From Thalassia testudinum (Eukaryota > Streptophyta > Magnoliopsida > Alismatales > Hydrocharitaceae): 64,000 bases of DNA. Below, piece by piece: positions 42,101 through 54,172 of this stretch. Within the stretch, counting starts at the first letter, position 1; each line of letters begins with the position of its first letter. Position numbers and translations under genes: made by a program. A model generated the notes under the pieces. It was given only the letters and a program-made list of their open reading frames with translations. It made no database searches and had not been told where the DNA came from. Where the stretch lies: positions 48,422,001-48,486,000 of the forward strand of contig JAZHRO010000039.1 in NCBI GenBank assembly GCA_037157565.1, in the 5' to 3' direction.

Positions 42101-44734
42101 GTGGTCTGAGACAGAATTGAGGGTAAGGCATTCCTCGATTAAAGTTTCCACGGGATCATGTTCCTCAATGTAATCACAATCAAAAGACTTTGTTGCCTGG
42201 AAGATATCTAATTGCATTTTCCTGTCTCCGAAGGCGATTTCCATACATCCCGTGTCGCAATCGATGTTTGCTTTAGCCGTGGCTAAGAAAGGTCTGCCTA
42301 AGATTATGGGTGCATTCTGTAATTTTTCAGGGACTTCCATGTCGAGCACCAAAAAGTCGACTGGGAAATAGAAGTCCTTGACCCGTACAATCACGTCCTC
42401 GACAACCCCCTTTGGGGTTTTCACTGATCTATCCGCCAGCTGGATGGTGACAGGGGTTGGTGCCAGCTCCCCAAAACCAAATTGGTGGTACAAGGTTGTG
42501 GGAATTAGGTTGATAGAAGCACCTAGGTCCAGGAGCTCTCTATCAAATGTCATGTCCCCGATGTTGCAGGAAATCAGGGGTGCTCCTAGGTCAGTTCGTT
42601 TGAGTGGAAGGTTGCTTGATATCACGGAACTGGCTTGCTCAGAGAGTACAACCTTCCTAGGTGCTTGAGGTCTCGGCTTACGCTTGGGTGTACAGGCATC
42701 CTTTAAGAACTTGGCGTAAGCGGGGATGTGTTTGACAGCTTCTAGAAGCGGAATATTAATCTGTACTTGTTTAAAAATTTCCATCAGCTCCTCAGTTTCC
42801 ACAGTATTCTTTTTTCTCTTGATTGTTTCCAAGGCCTCAGGATAGGGTGTCTGAATTGGTTCCATGTTTGGGTCCTTGGTTGGTGTTTCTTCTAAGTCGG
42901 GTAAAGTCTCGGGGAGAGTCGGCCATTTGGGATCCTGGGTTTTGGTGCCGCTTCTCAAGGTCACCGCATTCGCAGAGGCATTGGGGCCATGGGGTGATCC
43001 TTGAGAAGATGAGGATGAAGAGGCGCCAAACCCAGGAGGTGTTTGTGGAGCCGGTTGGACCATATGAGCCTGCCCGAGGTTGCCTTGGAACCCTTGCGAA
43101 TTGGGGCCTCTGTTAATTATGTTTCGCAGGTTTGGTTGTGGTTGGGAAGGTAGAGATCCTTGCTGTTTACAGTCCAAGAGTTGGCTTAACTGTCCCTTTA
43201 CCAAGGCCATTTCTTCCTGATGTTTTTGGTTCATGTCAGCCATCATCTTTATTAGGGTGTCCATTTGGTTTTGTGGGGGAGGGGCCGCCCTATTTTGGTT
43301 ATATTGGGGTCTAACTGGTGGTCCTTGCTGATAGGGGGGCAAGTGTGGCTGTTGGTTTGGCCTGGGCTGGTTTTGGAATTGCGGTAGTTTTTGGTTTGTC
43401 CAACCAAAGTTGGGGTGATTACGCCAGCCGGTGTTGTAAGTGTTGGAGAAAGGGTCAGGTTTTGCATATCCTTGGACGGCTTGCACATCTTCTAGAATAG
43501 CCGATGTTGATGAAGAAGGAAGGGAGTAATCAAGGGTCGAGGGAGCAAAGGTCCCTCCTTGGAACATGGTTGGGGGTTGTTCCAGGTTTAGTTGGGTGAA
43601 GGGTTGGACCAGGTCAACATTATGTGCTCCCTTTGCTAGGGTGAAAGTCTGCAAGGGGTTCCTGGTCTGGTTTAGAAGCTCATCAATCTTCTTGTCCACC
43701 AATTCCACTCGATCCAACTTTTTGGCAATGATGTCCATGTCAACCATTCCAGAATTTGCTTGCACCTCATAAATCCCACCACGGGATTGACTGGATCTGT
43801 TAAACTGGTTCATGGAGGCATTGTTGAGCAAATTCTCGCTCATAGACTCAAAGAGCTCAAACGCGCTCTCCTCGTCTTTGTTTAGGAAGTTTCCCCCGCA
43901 TGAGGCATCGACGAAGTTCCGTAGGTTGCTATCCAGACCGTGGTAGAAGATCTGGGCCAATTGCCACCTTGGAACTTCGTGGTGTGGGCATTTCCTCAAA
44001 AGTTCATTGAATCTTTCCCACGCCTCATGAAATTGTTCCCCACCCTGGAGTGTGAAGGTAGTGATAGCTCTTCTGAGGGCATTGGTCTTTCCTATGGGGA
44101 AGAATTTCTTTAAAAATGCATGCCTCAGTTCCTCCCAGGTGGTGATGGGTCTACCTAGGGTTCTAAGCCAATGAGAAGCCTTGTCTCTTAATGAGAAAGG
44201 GAACATCTTGATTAGAACAATGTCAAGGCTAATGTTCCTAGGTTTTACTGTTCTTGCTATGCGGTCGAGATCTTCTAGGTGCTGAAAGGGGTCTTCATTT
44301 GAGCTTCCATAAAAGTGGCTCTGGATTAGACTTAATACATTAGGTTTTAGCTCAAAATCGTCTCCCCCTTCGGGGATCCTAAGGTGTGGCTCGACTCTAA
44401 TGGCAGAAGGGTTATAGAAATCACGGAGGGGTCTTGGCTGGTTCTGAAATGGTGGTAAATCAAGTGGTGGTTGTCCTGGTATGTCATTGAAAGGTGGTGG
44501 TTGTTCTTGCGGGTTCTGTAACCGTTGTATGGCTTGCATGATGGTGTGGATTTGTTGTTGCTGAAGCCGATGGTTAGCATTGATTTGAGCCTGGACGACA
44601 GCCATAGCATCTGGTGGGGGTTGATCTTCAGCCTCATCTACCCTAGGTTCAGCCATGTTTTCAACAAAATTACGTCGCCTAGATTCCTGCCCCAAAACAC
44701 ACAATTCGGGATGCAGTGAGCGCCTCCCATGCAT
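39125..44734 (-). pseudogene. A1 gag-pol polyprotein (Athila type), broken in integrase
   Basis: The ATG at 44734 (MHGRRSL) lies three bases after an acceptor-like AG. The frame is open for 1704 codons to a TAG at 39617-39619, where A2 has a Gln codon. It continues in frame at 39613-39125 as the integrase C-terminal part, but loses one base near 39211, so the last residues are out of frame. Domains from the ATG: gag core 165-300 with no CCHC knuckle seen, protease D736 in [15 protein letters not shown] 1171-1174, RNase H from D1320, integrase HHCC 1529-1570, catalytic D1599, D1658 and E1694. Substitutions at usually fixed sites ([22 protein letters not shown]) also suggest decay. The catalytic core is complete, but the DNA-binding end is lost. 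Confidence 0.92.
39617..39619 (-). other. Premature TAG in A1 integrase
   Basis: It falls ten residues after the catalytic Glu. A2 keeps a Gln at this position and stays open, and the A1 frame stays open beyond the stop, so this is a point mutation. Confidence 0.88.
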
Positions 44735-44737
44735 ACA

Positions 44738-44739
44738 CT
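44738..44739 (-). other. Acceptor-like AG before A1 gag ATG
   Basis: The - strand reads cccctcctgttcttctctag, then tgt, then ATG: a polypyrimidine tract followed by AG at the same spacing as in A2. Confidence 0.45.
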
Positions 44740-44904
44740 AGAGAAGAACAGGAGGGGATGCGGAGGGCGACAGATGCGAGAAATGTGTTTCAATCAAGCA
44801 CGCAAGCCTAATCCTTATAGTGTATTCCTTAGGAGACCTAGAAATCTCACAAAGGGTGATTAAGTCCGCAAGCACTGGACTTCCCTTCTCAAGGCTAATC
44901 TGGC

Positions 44905-45015
44905 CAGGTTGATTACGAGGGGATTGCAGGGAAGGTTCTTCCTTTGGCTTGCGCCTCCGGTTCCATAGACCCCACAACCACGGTCGTTTGACACTGCCCC
45001 GCAGCCTAGTCACCA
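44905..45015 (-). other. A1 leader block shared with N1
   Basis: Aligns with 6768-6870 of N1 in reverse complement, and lies about 170-280 bases upstream of gag. Confidence 0.55.
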
Positions 45016-45684
45016 GATTCTACCAAGGGAATGAAAGCCAAGTGCCTAGCAGACAAAACCTCACCTTTTGAGACTTAACTCAGTCCTGCCTAGGGCACGT
45101 CTACTCAGTTTTAAAGGGCTAGGATAGTGCTTGTGCTTAGGGTGATGTGATGAGGCGTTGATTGGGGTGGTGCCTCTTAATGTTCTACTTTCAAAGTGTG
45201 TGCTTCTAGCAAAACATGATTTTCAAGCAAGGATTTGTTAAGATATAGTGTCTTTTTAGTGTTTCATCCTTACTTAAGTACTTTTTAGGGTTGACGTGTC
45301 TTAATATTTTCAAACAAGTTTCAGTGGGCACGTCAAGTTCTGCACACAACTTAGTGAAAGTAGATTTCCTTTTATTTTGTAGAGGCTCTAAAAACCCTAG
45401 TGTACTCATCCTAAAGATCGTGCAGCTTCTATTAGATGAGTTAGTTTTTAGGGTTGAGTGGTGCGGCCCAGGTCAACTCACAGTGGCTTCGCAAACACCA
45501 CTCAAGAGAGAAAGAAAAGAACACTCCAAGAATTTGTCCAGTATATTAGAGTGTACGTTTTTTTGTAGGGTGGTGTGTTAAGAATGTGGGTCAAGCAATC
45601 ATTCGCCACGCCAATTTTTTTCAGTTTTTATGATTTTTTTAGCTTTTTCACGCAAGCAAACAATGAGAGAGAGAGAGTACTCAC

Positions 45685-45758
45685 TATCGGTCCTCGAGGC
45701 GCCTACTTCCTTGCTACCATAGTGGAATGCGTCGCTTCGCCGTCCATGCGCCGAATTC
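45685..45758 (-). other. Exon-like segment in A1 leader
   Basis: 74 nt bounded on the - strand by the acceptor cttgacggttgcag and a perfect donor GTGAGT. Same layout as the other leaders. Confidence 0.45.
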
Positions 45759-45845
45759 CTGCAACCGTCAAGTAAAAAGGAAAATAGGGCATTAGACGAT
45801 ATGAGAATGAAGGTGGAATGGAGGTGATAAAACAAATCCGTTGCC

Positions 45846-45863
45846 TCCCCGGCAACGGCGCCA
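45846..45863 (-). other. tRNA-Asp primer-binding site of A1
   Basis: tccccggcaacggcgcca on the + strand, five bases from the 5' LTR. Confidence 0.92.
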
Positions 45864-46402
45864 AAAACTGACGTGCCTTCGTGCGTGTGTGTTAAGAGGT
45901 GTCGTTATAGTTGCACTTGATACGTCAGTTTTAAAAGAAGTAAACGGAGGTGAGTCCGAGTGTCGATCTCAGGGAGGCGTGGAAATCGGATTTTGTTTAC
46001 CACTTGTTGTCACGAAAAAGGCGGAGTTTTGCTTGTGAAAGAGACGGTTTTGAAAAGCGAGAGATAGAGAGAGTTTAGGGTTAGAAAGCTCTTGGTTTTG
46101 ATCATGCACTTTAAACAGAAATTAAAATGGCAACTAAATGAAAAATAATTTCATTAAACATGCATTCATAGTTCATGGTTTACAATATTAAATACATGCT
46201 TCAACAAAAGTAAATGAAAGCTTAAAAGAGAGAGAGAGAGGTAGAGAGAGAGTAGAGAGCGACGAGGCAGCCACGGCGGTGGAGGAGGCTCCGTCGGCGG
46301 CTCGTCATCTCCGGCGATTACAAGAGTGCCTAAGACTAACTAGGAGAGGAGTGGAGTAGTTGCAAGTGGGAGAGGATGCCTTGAATGGTGGTAGAAGGGG
46401 GT

Positions 46403-46409
46403 TTAAATA
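46403..46409 (-). promoter_or_regulatory. TATA-like box in A1 5' LTR
   Basis: tatttaa on the - strand, followed by a C-run, in the position occupied by TATA boxes in the related LTRs. Confidence 0.5.
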
Positions 46410-46749
46410 GAGTTAAGGGCTTCCTAAAAGAAGAATGTGCTTTAGCGACATCCACAACGTCGCTAAAACCGCTTCCAGATACGTCGGTGAAGGCCTTCTG
46501 CCGCCGGTCAGCCGCCCGCCCCTCTCTCTCTTCAGGCGCGATCCGTGGATGTCGAACGAGAGCCGTCCGATTGAAGATCGGACGGCTGAGATCCTCCCGC
46601 GCCTGCGCTAGGATCGCGCTTCGGGCGCGCGTGCGCGCGCGCGTGGGAGGTGGGGCGCTGTCGTCGCGCCGCGTGGCACAATCCTAGCCGCTCGCTTCTG
46701 ATCGCGCGGCTCAATTTTGCCGCGCCCTTCGCTCGCAATTGATTTCCGC

Positions 46750-46812
46750 TCCGCGCGATTCGAACGCGCGTCGCCGCGACGCGGGCGTGCGTGCTAACCG
46801 TTGCGCCACGCC
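46750..46812 (-). other. tRNA-like Pol III promoter unit in A1 5' LTR
   Basis: Same unit as in the 3' LTR: A box 46798-46808 and B box 46757-46765, with both boxes unchanged despite nearby substitutions. Confidence 0.6.
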
Positions 46813-47249
46813 CGCGCTTTGTCGCGGCGACCGCGGGCGAGCGCGCGGATCTCGGCCGTTCGATCGAAGATCAACGGCCGAGATGCGTCCTTGGCTGGCT
46901 TGGGGGCGTGCGAGCGGCGGGGGCGGGGCGACGTGGCGCGTTCTAGGCCGTTGATCTCCAGATCAACGGTCAGGATTTCTTGGGCCCATTGTGGGAGCTC
47001 CGGATGTCGGATTTGGCCGATCTTGAGTCCGTTAGACTCCGTTCGTCGTCCTGAATCCATCCGTGCGGTCCGATTGCTCATCTGAGGCCTGCTTTGACAA
47101 ATGCTTTACACAAATGGCCATTAATACAGTTTATAAGCAATCTTGGTACTTGATGCATGCAATGCTCCTATTCTACTTTATGTTGTGCCTTTTATTCTAA
47201 AGATGGGCCATATTCAACCTAATTACTACCCCCTTGCGTGGTGTTATCA

Positions 47250-47254
47250 CCCCC
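47250..47254 (+). repeat. Target-site duplication of A1, right
   Basis: CCCCC followed by agtagg; the same join without insertion is in N2 near 16279. Confidence 0.88.
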
Positions 47255-47911
47255 AGTAGGATATGTGAATATCCTAAGAGACAAGCACTGAGGAGATGAT
47301 ATTTTGTTACGCATCTTCGAGGGGATTTCCCACCTCTCCGCGCTGGGAACTCGTCCAAATCAACTTGTGTTGATCGGCCGCTCCTACTCTAGGTGTTCTT
47401 TTCAGAATTTTGCGACGCTTCTGCGTGATTTTGATTTTTACGCTTACTGAACCAGGCTGTGTGTGAGGTTAGGGTGCTTTGCTTACTGAGTCCCGTAAAC
47501 CAAAAATTAGTTAACGTGCCCAAATACTCCCTAAGCCTTAGACCTAATACTTCAGCTTTTCATTTTCCTCAACCTCTTGAGGAGTGTCCAGATCTTAATG
47601 GGTACTAAGAGTCTATTCAAGAATACCTAAGGTTTGCGTTCTTACTAATCTCATTATGCACTTTTCAGTTATCTTCTTGAATGAGGTCTAGAACTTAGGT
47701 TAATTCCTTAGTTCCTTACTAATGACTATCACTTTTTCTTTAATCTTTTTGTGCTCCTTTTTCATTTTGTTTCTTTTCTCCTTCTCCTTCACAAAATTTC
47801 CTTCTTTTTTTTCCCCTTATTCTTTTTCGAAAATTTTTAATTTTTATGGTGTTTTTGGCATATGTGAATTTTTTTTTTTTTAAACCTTTTCTTACAAGTT
47901 TTGCACTTTCA

Positions 47912-47948
47912 TACCCCCCCATGCCTAAGATTTGCAATGTCCTCATTG
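47912..47948 (-). other. Internal hairpin plus polypurine module of A2
   Basis: taccccccc-atgcc (47912-47925) and caatgtcctcattg (47935-47948) on the + strand. On the - strand this is a caatg/cattg hairpin followed by ggcatggggggg. It lies downstream of gag-pol, far from the LTR. Confidence 0.7.
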
Positions 47949-48140
47949 TAACCTAGGGGGTTTTTATTTAACTTAGTTCATTCCTTAAGACAGAAATTTG
48001 GATGAGTGAATGGGTCGGGTTGAATTTTGCGGACGATTTCTAATCCCAGATGCAAGCATCTGAGGTGGGGTCGGCTATCTACAAGGGTGAACCTTAAGTG
48101 CAAAAAGGTGTCAGAAAAAGGTTTTGGATTTTTAGGAAAA

Positions 48141-48190
48141 TGACGGGTTGCCTCCCGTTAAGCGCTGAGTTTTATGCCATCGGCTGGGCG
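48141..48190 (-). other. Post-ORF conserved box (A2)
   Basis: The + strand gggttgcctcccgttaagcg followed by a ctgagt stretch; nearly the same in N2 (17221-17270), with a related form in A1 (39011-39060). Confidence 0.6.
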
Positions 48191-48198
48191 CAATAAGC

Positions 48199-51100
48199 TC
48201 AAGGGGAATGGAGGATATAAGATGCTTCAGCCAAATCAGTAGAAGTCACATCAATGAACGGCTTGAGTCTCTGACCGTTCACGATGAAAGGTTCAGAATT
48301 GTGGATGAGTGGACTGATTTCGATTGCTCCATTTCCAAAAACCTGTCGGACCAAATATGGTCCGACCCACTTGGATCTCAGTTTTCCTGGGAAGAGTTTT
48401 AGTCGGGCATCAAAGAGTAGGACCTTTTGACCAGGATGAAAGATCTTTCTTGAGATATGCTTGTCATGGAAGGCTTTAACCCGCTCCTTGTAGATTCGCG
48501 AGTTCTCATACGCGTCTAAGCGTAATTCATCGATCTCGCTGATTTGGAGTTTTCTGTGGGTTCCGGCCTTGGAAAGATCTAGATTACAGTTCCGTACTGC
48601 CCAATAGGCTTTATGCTCTAGTTCGACGGGAAGGTGACATGCCTTTCCGTACACCAGTCTAAAGGGAGACATGCCTAATTGGATTTTGTGGGCGGTCCTA
48701 TAGGCCCACAATGCTTCCAGAAGTCGGGACGACCAGTCCTTCCTGTCAGGCCGAACAGTGACTTGCAGGATTTTCTTGATCTCCCGATTAGACAGCTCAG
48801 CTAGACCATTAGTTTGGGGGTGATAAGGAGTAGAGATTCGGTGAGACACCCCGTATTTGGTCATCAGTGACCTAAACTGAGCATTTGTGAAATGGGCCCC
48901 CCCATCAGAGATTATTGCACGAGGAATCCCGAATCTTGAGAAAATGTTTTGATGAATGAATTTGAGAATGACTTTGCAATCACAGGTTCGGGTCGGTATG
49001 GCTTCGATCCATTTGGACACGTAGTCCACAGCCAACAGAATGTATTCGAAACCATCCGAAACAGGAAAGGGGCCCATAAAATCAATCCCCCAAACATCAA
49101 AGATTTCGCATACTAGAATCGGTTGCATAGGCATCATGTCGCGATGGCTCATGTTGACTAAAGTCTGGCAACGACTGCATGCCTTGCAGTGACTGTACGC
49201 GTCTTTGAACAGTGTGGGCCAGTAAAAGCCGCACTGGAGGACTTTTGCTGCGGGTTTATTCCCGGCGAAATGGCCACCGCATGCCTGGTCATGGCAGAAA
49301 GAGAGGACATTGCTGATTTCCTCTTCCGGGACACATCTCCGAATGATCTGATCAGCACCTATGCGGAAGAGGTACGGGTCTTCCCAAATGTAATACTTAG
49401 CATCGGAGCGTAATTTGTCCTTCTTGGCCTTCGGCCAATCGGACGGGATCTGATGAGATGCCAAGTAATTTACTACATTAGCAAACCATGGAAGGCTAGT
49501 ACTGATAGTCAGCAGGTGCTCATCAGGAAAATGCTCAGTGATGGGTCCGGAAGGGTCAATTAATTCAGAAGGAAGATGGGACAAGTGATCAGCTACCACA
49601 TTTTGCTTTCCCGCTTTGTCGCGAATCTCAAGGTTAAATTCTTGCAACAGCAAGATCCATCGAATTAATCGAGGTTTCGCGTCCTTCTTTGCAAGGAGAT
49701 GCCTCACAGCTGTGTGATCCGAGTATATGATGACATGGGAACCCAGAAGGTACGATCTGAATTTTTCTAGGGCAAATACTACAGCTAGCAGCTCTTTCTC
49801 AGTAACCGTATAGTTACACTGAGCCTCATCGAGTGTTTTGCTGGCGTAGTAAATGACCACAGGTTTCCCGTCAATTTTCTGCCCCAAAATCGCTCCTACA
49901 GCGAAGTCGGATGCATCGCACATGATCTCAAAGGGTTGAGACCAATCAGGGGACTGTAGGATCGAGGCTTGGGTGACTCGGTCACGCAGGATTTCAAATG
50001 CTTGAGTGCATTCCTTGGAAATTTCGAAAGGTACATCCTTGGAGAGAAGAGTGGTCAGGGGGCGCGCGATTTTTGAAAAATTAGGGATAAATCGTCGATA
50101 AAAACCGACATGCCCCAAAAAAGATCGGATGTCCTTGATCGAGCTAGGCATAGGAAGGTGAGAAATCAGATCAACCTTAGCTCGATCCACCTGGATGCCT
50201 TTTTCCGAAATTGAGTGTCCCAGGACAATTCCCTCAGGCACCATGAAATGGCTCTTTTCCCAGGAAAGAACCAAATTCACATCGATGCACCGCCTGAGTA
50301 TCTGGACCAAGTGTTGGAGGCAATCGTCGAATGATGCTCCGAAAACTGAAAAGTCATCCATGAAGACTTCCAGATAATCACCTACCATATCTGAGAATAT
50401 GGCAAGCATGCATCGCTGAAAAGTAGCAAGTGCATTGCAAAGACCGAAAGGCATCCTTCGGAAAGCGTATGTTCCGAAGGGGCAGGTGAACGTGGTCTTT
50501 TCTTGGTCCTCAGGATGGATTGCCACCTGGTTATAACCGGAGTACCCGTCAAGGAAGCAGAAGAACCTATTTCCCGCAAGTTTTTTGAGAATTTGATCAA
50601 TGAAGGGTAGTGGGAAATGATCCTTCTTCGTGGAGGAATTGAGTCGGCGGTAATCTATACAGACTCTCCACGAGTTGGCTAGTCGGGTAGGAATGATTTC
50701 TCCGGTCTCAGTCGTTATAGTGGTGAGTCCTGCCTTCTTGGGCACGACCTGAATTGGGCTCACCCAACGACTATCGGAGATCGGGTAGATAATTCCGGCA
50801 TCTAACCACTTGATGATCTCCTTTTTCACGACCTCCTGCAGATTGGGGTTTAAGCGTCTCTGCATTTCACGAGAAGGTCGTGTGCCCTCTTCTGAATAGA
50901 TATGATGAGTACAATAGGAGGGACTTATTCCAGTCAAATCATCGAGAGTCCACCCGATGGCTCTGCGATGTTGTTGGAGAACAGTAATCAGACGGGATTC
51001 CTGTTCGGAATTGAGGTTAGAATTGATAATCACAGGAAGGGTCTGATCAGAACCCAAAAAGATGTATTTCAAGTGAGCAGGAAGAGGCTTTAACTCGAGG

Positions 51101-53895
51101 ACAGGGTTTTCAGCAGCAGCGGGTGGTTCAATGTAGATGTGAGGTTCAAGGGTGGGAGTTCCTGGGTTGTGTATGTCTGGATTCGACTCCTCTATTTGCG
51201 GGTCAAGATCCTTCTGTGGTTGATGAGGCATAATCGAGTCATTCTGGAAGTGTGATTCATCAACCAAAGTCCTGACGTCACAAATTTGTTCGATGACACC
51301 GCAATTAATTCCTTGTTGGGCCTTAAATATATCAATTTTTAGGGTTTGATCTCCAAACTTAAGCTCTATTTGGCCCTCCTCACAACTGATGTTGGCTCTA
51401 GCAGTAGCCAAGAAAGGTCTCCCTAGAATGATTGGTGTATCCCTAGGATTCTCAGGTGCGTCCATATCTAAGACTATAAAGTCCACTGGGAAATAGAAAT
51501 CCCGCACTCTTACGATAACATCCTCGAGAATCCCTTTTGGTGACTTTATAGATCGATCTGCTAATTGTAATGTCACCTCAGTTGGTTTTAGCTCAGATTC
51601 TTCTAGATGGTCAAGTAAGGATGTGGGTATCAGGTTTATGGATGCACCCAAGTCTAGCAATGCTCTATCAAATTGGGTACCACCTATCTTGCAGGAAATC
51701 AGGGGAGTACCAGGATCTTTTGCCTTAGGTGGGAGTCTACTGAGGATTACAGAGCTGGCTTGCTCTGACAGAACAATTGGGCTCCCTCCCTTGGTTCGCG
51801 GCTTACGCTGGGGTGTACATATATTCTTTAGAAATCGTGCGTAAGCTGGTACGTGGCGGATTGCATCCATCAAGGGGATGCTTATGTGGACCTGCTCAAA
51901 GAGCTTGACTAGGTCCTCCTCAGGGGCCACGGGTTTGGTAGTCTTCTTTCCCTTGGTCAAGGCCTCGGGAAACGGGACCTTAGGTGGTTCTTCTAGGATA
52001 GGTCCAGGTTGTGGATCCGGGACAGGGGTGGGGACGTCCTGGATTACTGTCCTAGGCTTGGGATCAATACCCGGCTTGGAGTGGTTCGGATGAGGTGGGT
52101 CTTGGGTTTCCTTACCACTACGGGTCGTTACGGAATTAAGTCCTGCCTGGTTTTGGTTGGGATTGGGTAAGATAGCTTGCTGCTGGTAACCTGCAAAAGA
52201 AGTGGAGGCCTCTATCCCGTCAGGTGAAGGAACAGAGGGGGCCTGATAAATCATATGGGCATGGCCCGGGTTTGGGTTCATAACGCGCCGCTGGGTTGGC
52301 ACGTTATTAGGATTAGGCAGAGGTTGGAAGGGAAGAGTACCTGGCTGGCGAGAGTTTGCCAACTGGGTCAATTGGTTATGGACCTCTGTAAGTTCGTCCT
52401 TGTGTTGTTTTTGGATAGCCGCATTCGTTCTTTGAATGTCAGCCAGGGTCTGAAGGATAAGGGACATTTGATCCTGATTTGGCCCAGATGGGTAAGTAGG
52501 GTTGGGCCGAGGCTGAGGCGGCTGGTAAGGACGAGGAGGTTGTGGGCGGGGTTGGAAGGATGATCTTTGGGTTTGGGAATTTCCCGCCCACTGAAAGTTA
52601 GGATGGTTTCGCCATCCAGGGTTATAGGTGTTGGAGAATGGGTCGTTCTGGATAGTGTGGAGGTCCTCGCAGGTCTGAGGAACCTCCAGATAGTCAGAGA
52701 AAGAGGGAATGGAATTCCCCTGGTAGGTGTAGAAGGAATCGGAAGGACCGCCGGGCAAAGATTCGGATGATGGGTCCATCCTAGGAGAAGGTCGATGGAG
52801 AATGTTTTGCACAGTTTCCCTTGTGGAAGGAGGCTGTGCGAAAGGGTTATGTGCAGAGGTGGCTCGCTGCAAATGCTGAGTCAGCTCGTCCACCTTCTTT
52901 TCGATAATTGAGACCTTGTCCAATCGACTGGCCATTACTTCCAGGTCGACTGATGCGGACAGGCCCTGCGTCTCATGTGCTCCCCTAAGATTCGTCGATG
53001 CGCGGGTATTCGTCCTGTCGAATAATCCCATGGAGTCATTGTTGATGGAGTTCTCGCACATGTTTTCGAGAATCTCCCACACGGTGTCTTCATGTTGACC
53101 CATGATATTTCCTCCGCAGGTTGCATTGACGAAAAGACGGATGTCCTCACGGAGTCCCTGGTAAAAAGACTGGACTTGTTCCCATTTAGGAACTCCGTGA
53201 TGGGGGCACTTTCTCATGAGATCCTGGAAACGATCCCATGCCTCATGGAGAGGTTCTCCTGATTGTTGAGTGAAGTGCGTAATCTGATGGCGCAAGGCGT
53301 TGGTCCGACCAACGGGAAAAAACTTCTTCAAAAACTCGGATTGAAGTTCTTCCCAAGTGTTGCTCGGCCGGGTCTGAGTTTGATACCAATGGGCGGCCTT
53401 GTCCATAAGAGAAAAGGAGAACATCTTCATGAGAAGAATATCCCGATTTTGCGCATCTGACCCAAAAGTTTGGGCCAGATGCTTTAGCTGTTTGATGTGC
53501 TGGAAGGGATCTTCGGAATTAAGCCCATGGAATTTAGGTATAGCATGAATCATGTTGGGCTTCAATTCGGAATCAGGTCCTCCAGTCGGGATTCTGACTC
53601 GAGGCTCAATAGCCACCGCAGCAGGATTGTAGTGGTCCCGCATCATAGGACGCTGTGGTGGGTGCACGAAGTTTTGGAAGAGGTCATTGAGTCACTGGAG
53701 CTGGTGCTCCAGATTGTTTTCTTCCTCAACTGGCTGAGCCATGATGGGGGAAGAAGAAGAACTTGGTTCTGAATCAGAAGAGAGAATAATGTGAGGGGGC
53801 TGCTGCACAAACACGGGCGTCGAGGCTTGGCCTTGACGGGAGTGAATTTCTAAAGGAGGTCTTAAGGGTGGTCTTAAGGACCTCCTACCGTACAT
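48199..53895 (-). CDS. A2 gag-pol polyprotein (Athila type), one premature stop
   Basis: A single frame encodes gag, protease, RT, RNase H and integrase. The likely ATG is at 53893-53895 (MYGRRSL start, like A1), three bases after an AG acceptor-like site. A TGA at 53692-53694 falls after 67 codons; the frame is then open for 1830 codons to 48199. Counting from a GTG at 53667: gag core about 60-190 ([20 protein letters not shown]), no CCHC knuckle seen, Pro/Gln-rich linker 360-520, protease D672 in LLDLGASIN (DLG rather than D-S/T-G, as in other Athila elements as I recall), RT FMDD at 1102-1105, RNase H from D1251, integrase HHCC 1459-1500, and catalytic D1529, D1588 and E1624. The normally conserved NAPATF of RT reads NALATF. 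Apart from the early stop this is the most intact gene in the window. Confidence 0.93.
53692..53694 (-). other. In-frame TGA near the A2 gag start
   Basis: The frame is open on both sides (MYGRRSL... upstream, gag core downstream). This is probably a recent TGG-to-TGA change, inferred from the open frames; it would block normal gag-pol synthesis. Confidence 0.85.
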
Positions 53896-53898
53896 GCA

Positions 53899-53900
53899 CT
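53899..53900 (-). other. Acceptor-like AG before A2 gag ATG
   Basis: The - strand reads ctcatctcttccaacag, then tgc, then ATG. A1 has the same spacing (ttcttctctag, tgt, ATG at 44734). It fits a 3' splice site placed just ahead of gag. Confidence 0.45.
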
Positions 53901-53930
53901 GTTGGAAGAGATGAGTTTAGAAGGTGCTAG

Positions 53931-54172
53931 ACCCAATCAAGACACCCAAAAATGTGTTGGGTGACTATAGACGTGCGGGGCAGATGGACCCCTTGATCAG
54001 AAAGATCGTCCACCTGAGAATTACCTGGGCAGCCAGAGAGGGAGAGTCCCGCAAAGACCCCTACATGGTAGAGCGTCCCCACGGGTTACAGGGTTTCCCC
54101 CACCCGACCTCTCTTGTCACCGCGGTTCCAGGTAGACCAGAATGGGGATCTTGACCTCTTAAGTCTACCAAT
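53931..54172 (-). other. A2 leader block shared with N2
   Basis: A noncoding block nearly identical to 19020-19252 in N2, starting about 36 bases upstream of the gag ATG. Its position is typical of retroelement packaging signals; that function is inferred. Confidence 0.75.

Larger units (their letters stand above)
36297..47249 (-). mobile_element. A1: autonomous Athila-type LTR retrotransposon inside A2
   Basis: LTRs at 36297-37700 and 45869-47249 with perfect duplication CCCCC (36292-36296 and 47250-47254), 10.95 kb in total. The primer site beside the right LTR and the gag-pol frame give - orientation. In transcript order: leader with splice-like signals and a block shared with N1, gag-pol broken by a stop and a frameshift, post-ORF box, internal polypurine module, duplicated 3' repeat, terminal polypurine tract. 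The noncoding stretch 37738-38280 holds TA-rich sequence and no ORF. By nesting it is younger than A2, although its genes are more damaged. Confidence 0.94.
45869..47249 (-). repeat. A1 5' LTR
   Basis: 1381 bp, with roughly 25 substitutions by eye against the 3' LTR plus a deletion of about 27 bases inside the CG/TG alternating tract near 46620-46645. It carries the same tRNA-like unit at 46757-46808. Confidence 0.94.

Noticed and set aside
45206..45581. Short ORFs on both strands in the A1 leader
   Set aside because: They fall in the predicted leader intron and show no motif; they are not shared with N1 or A2.
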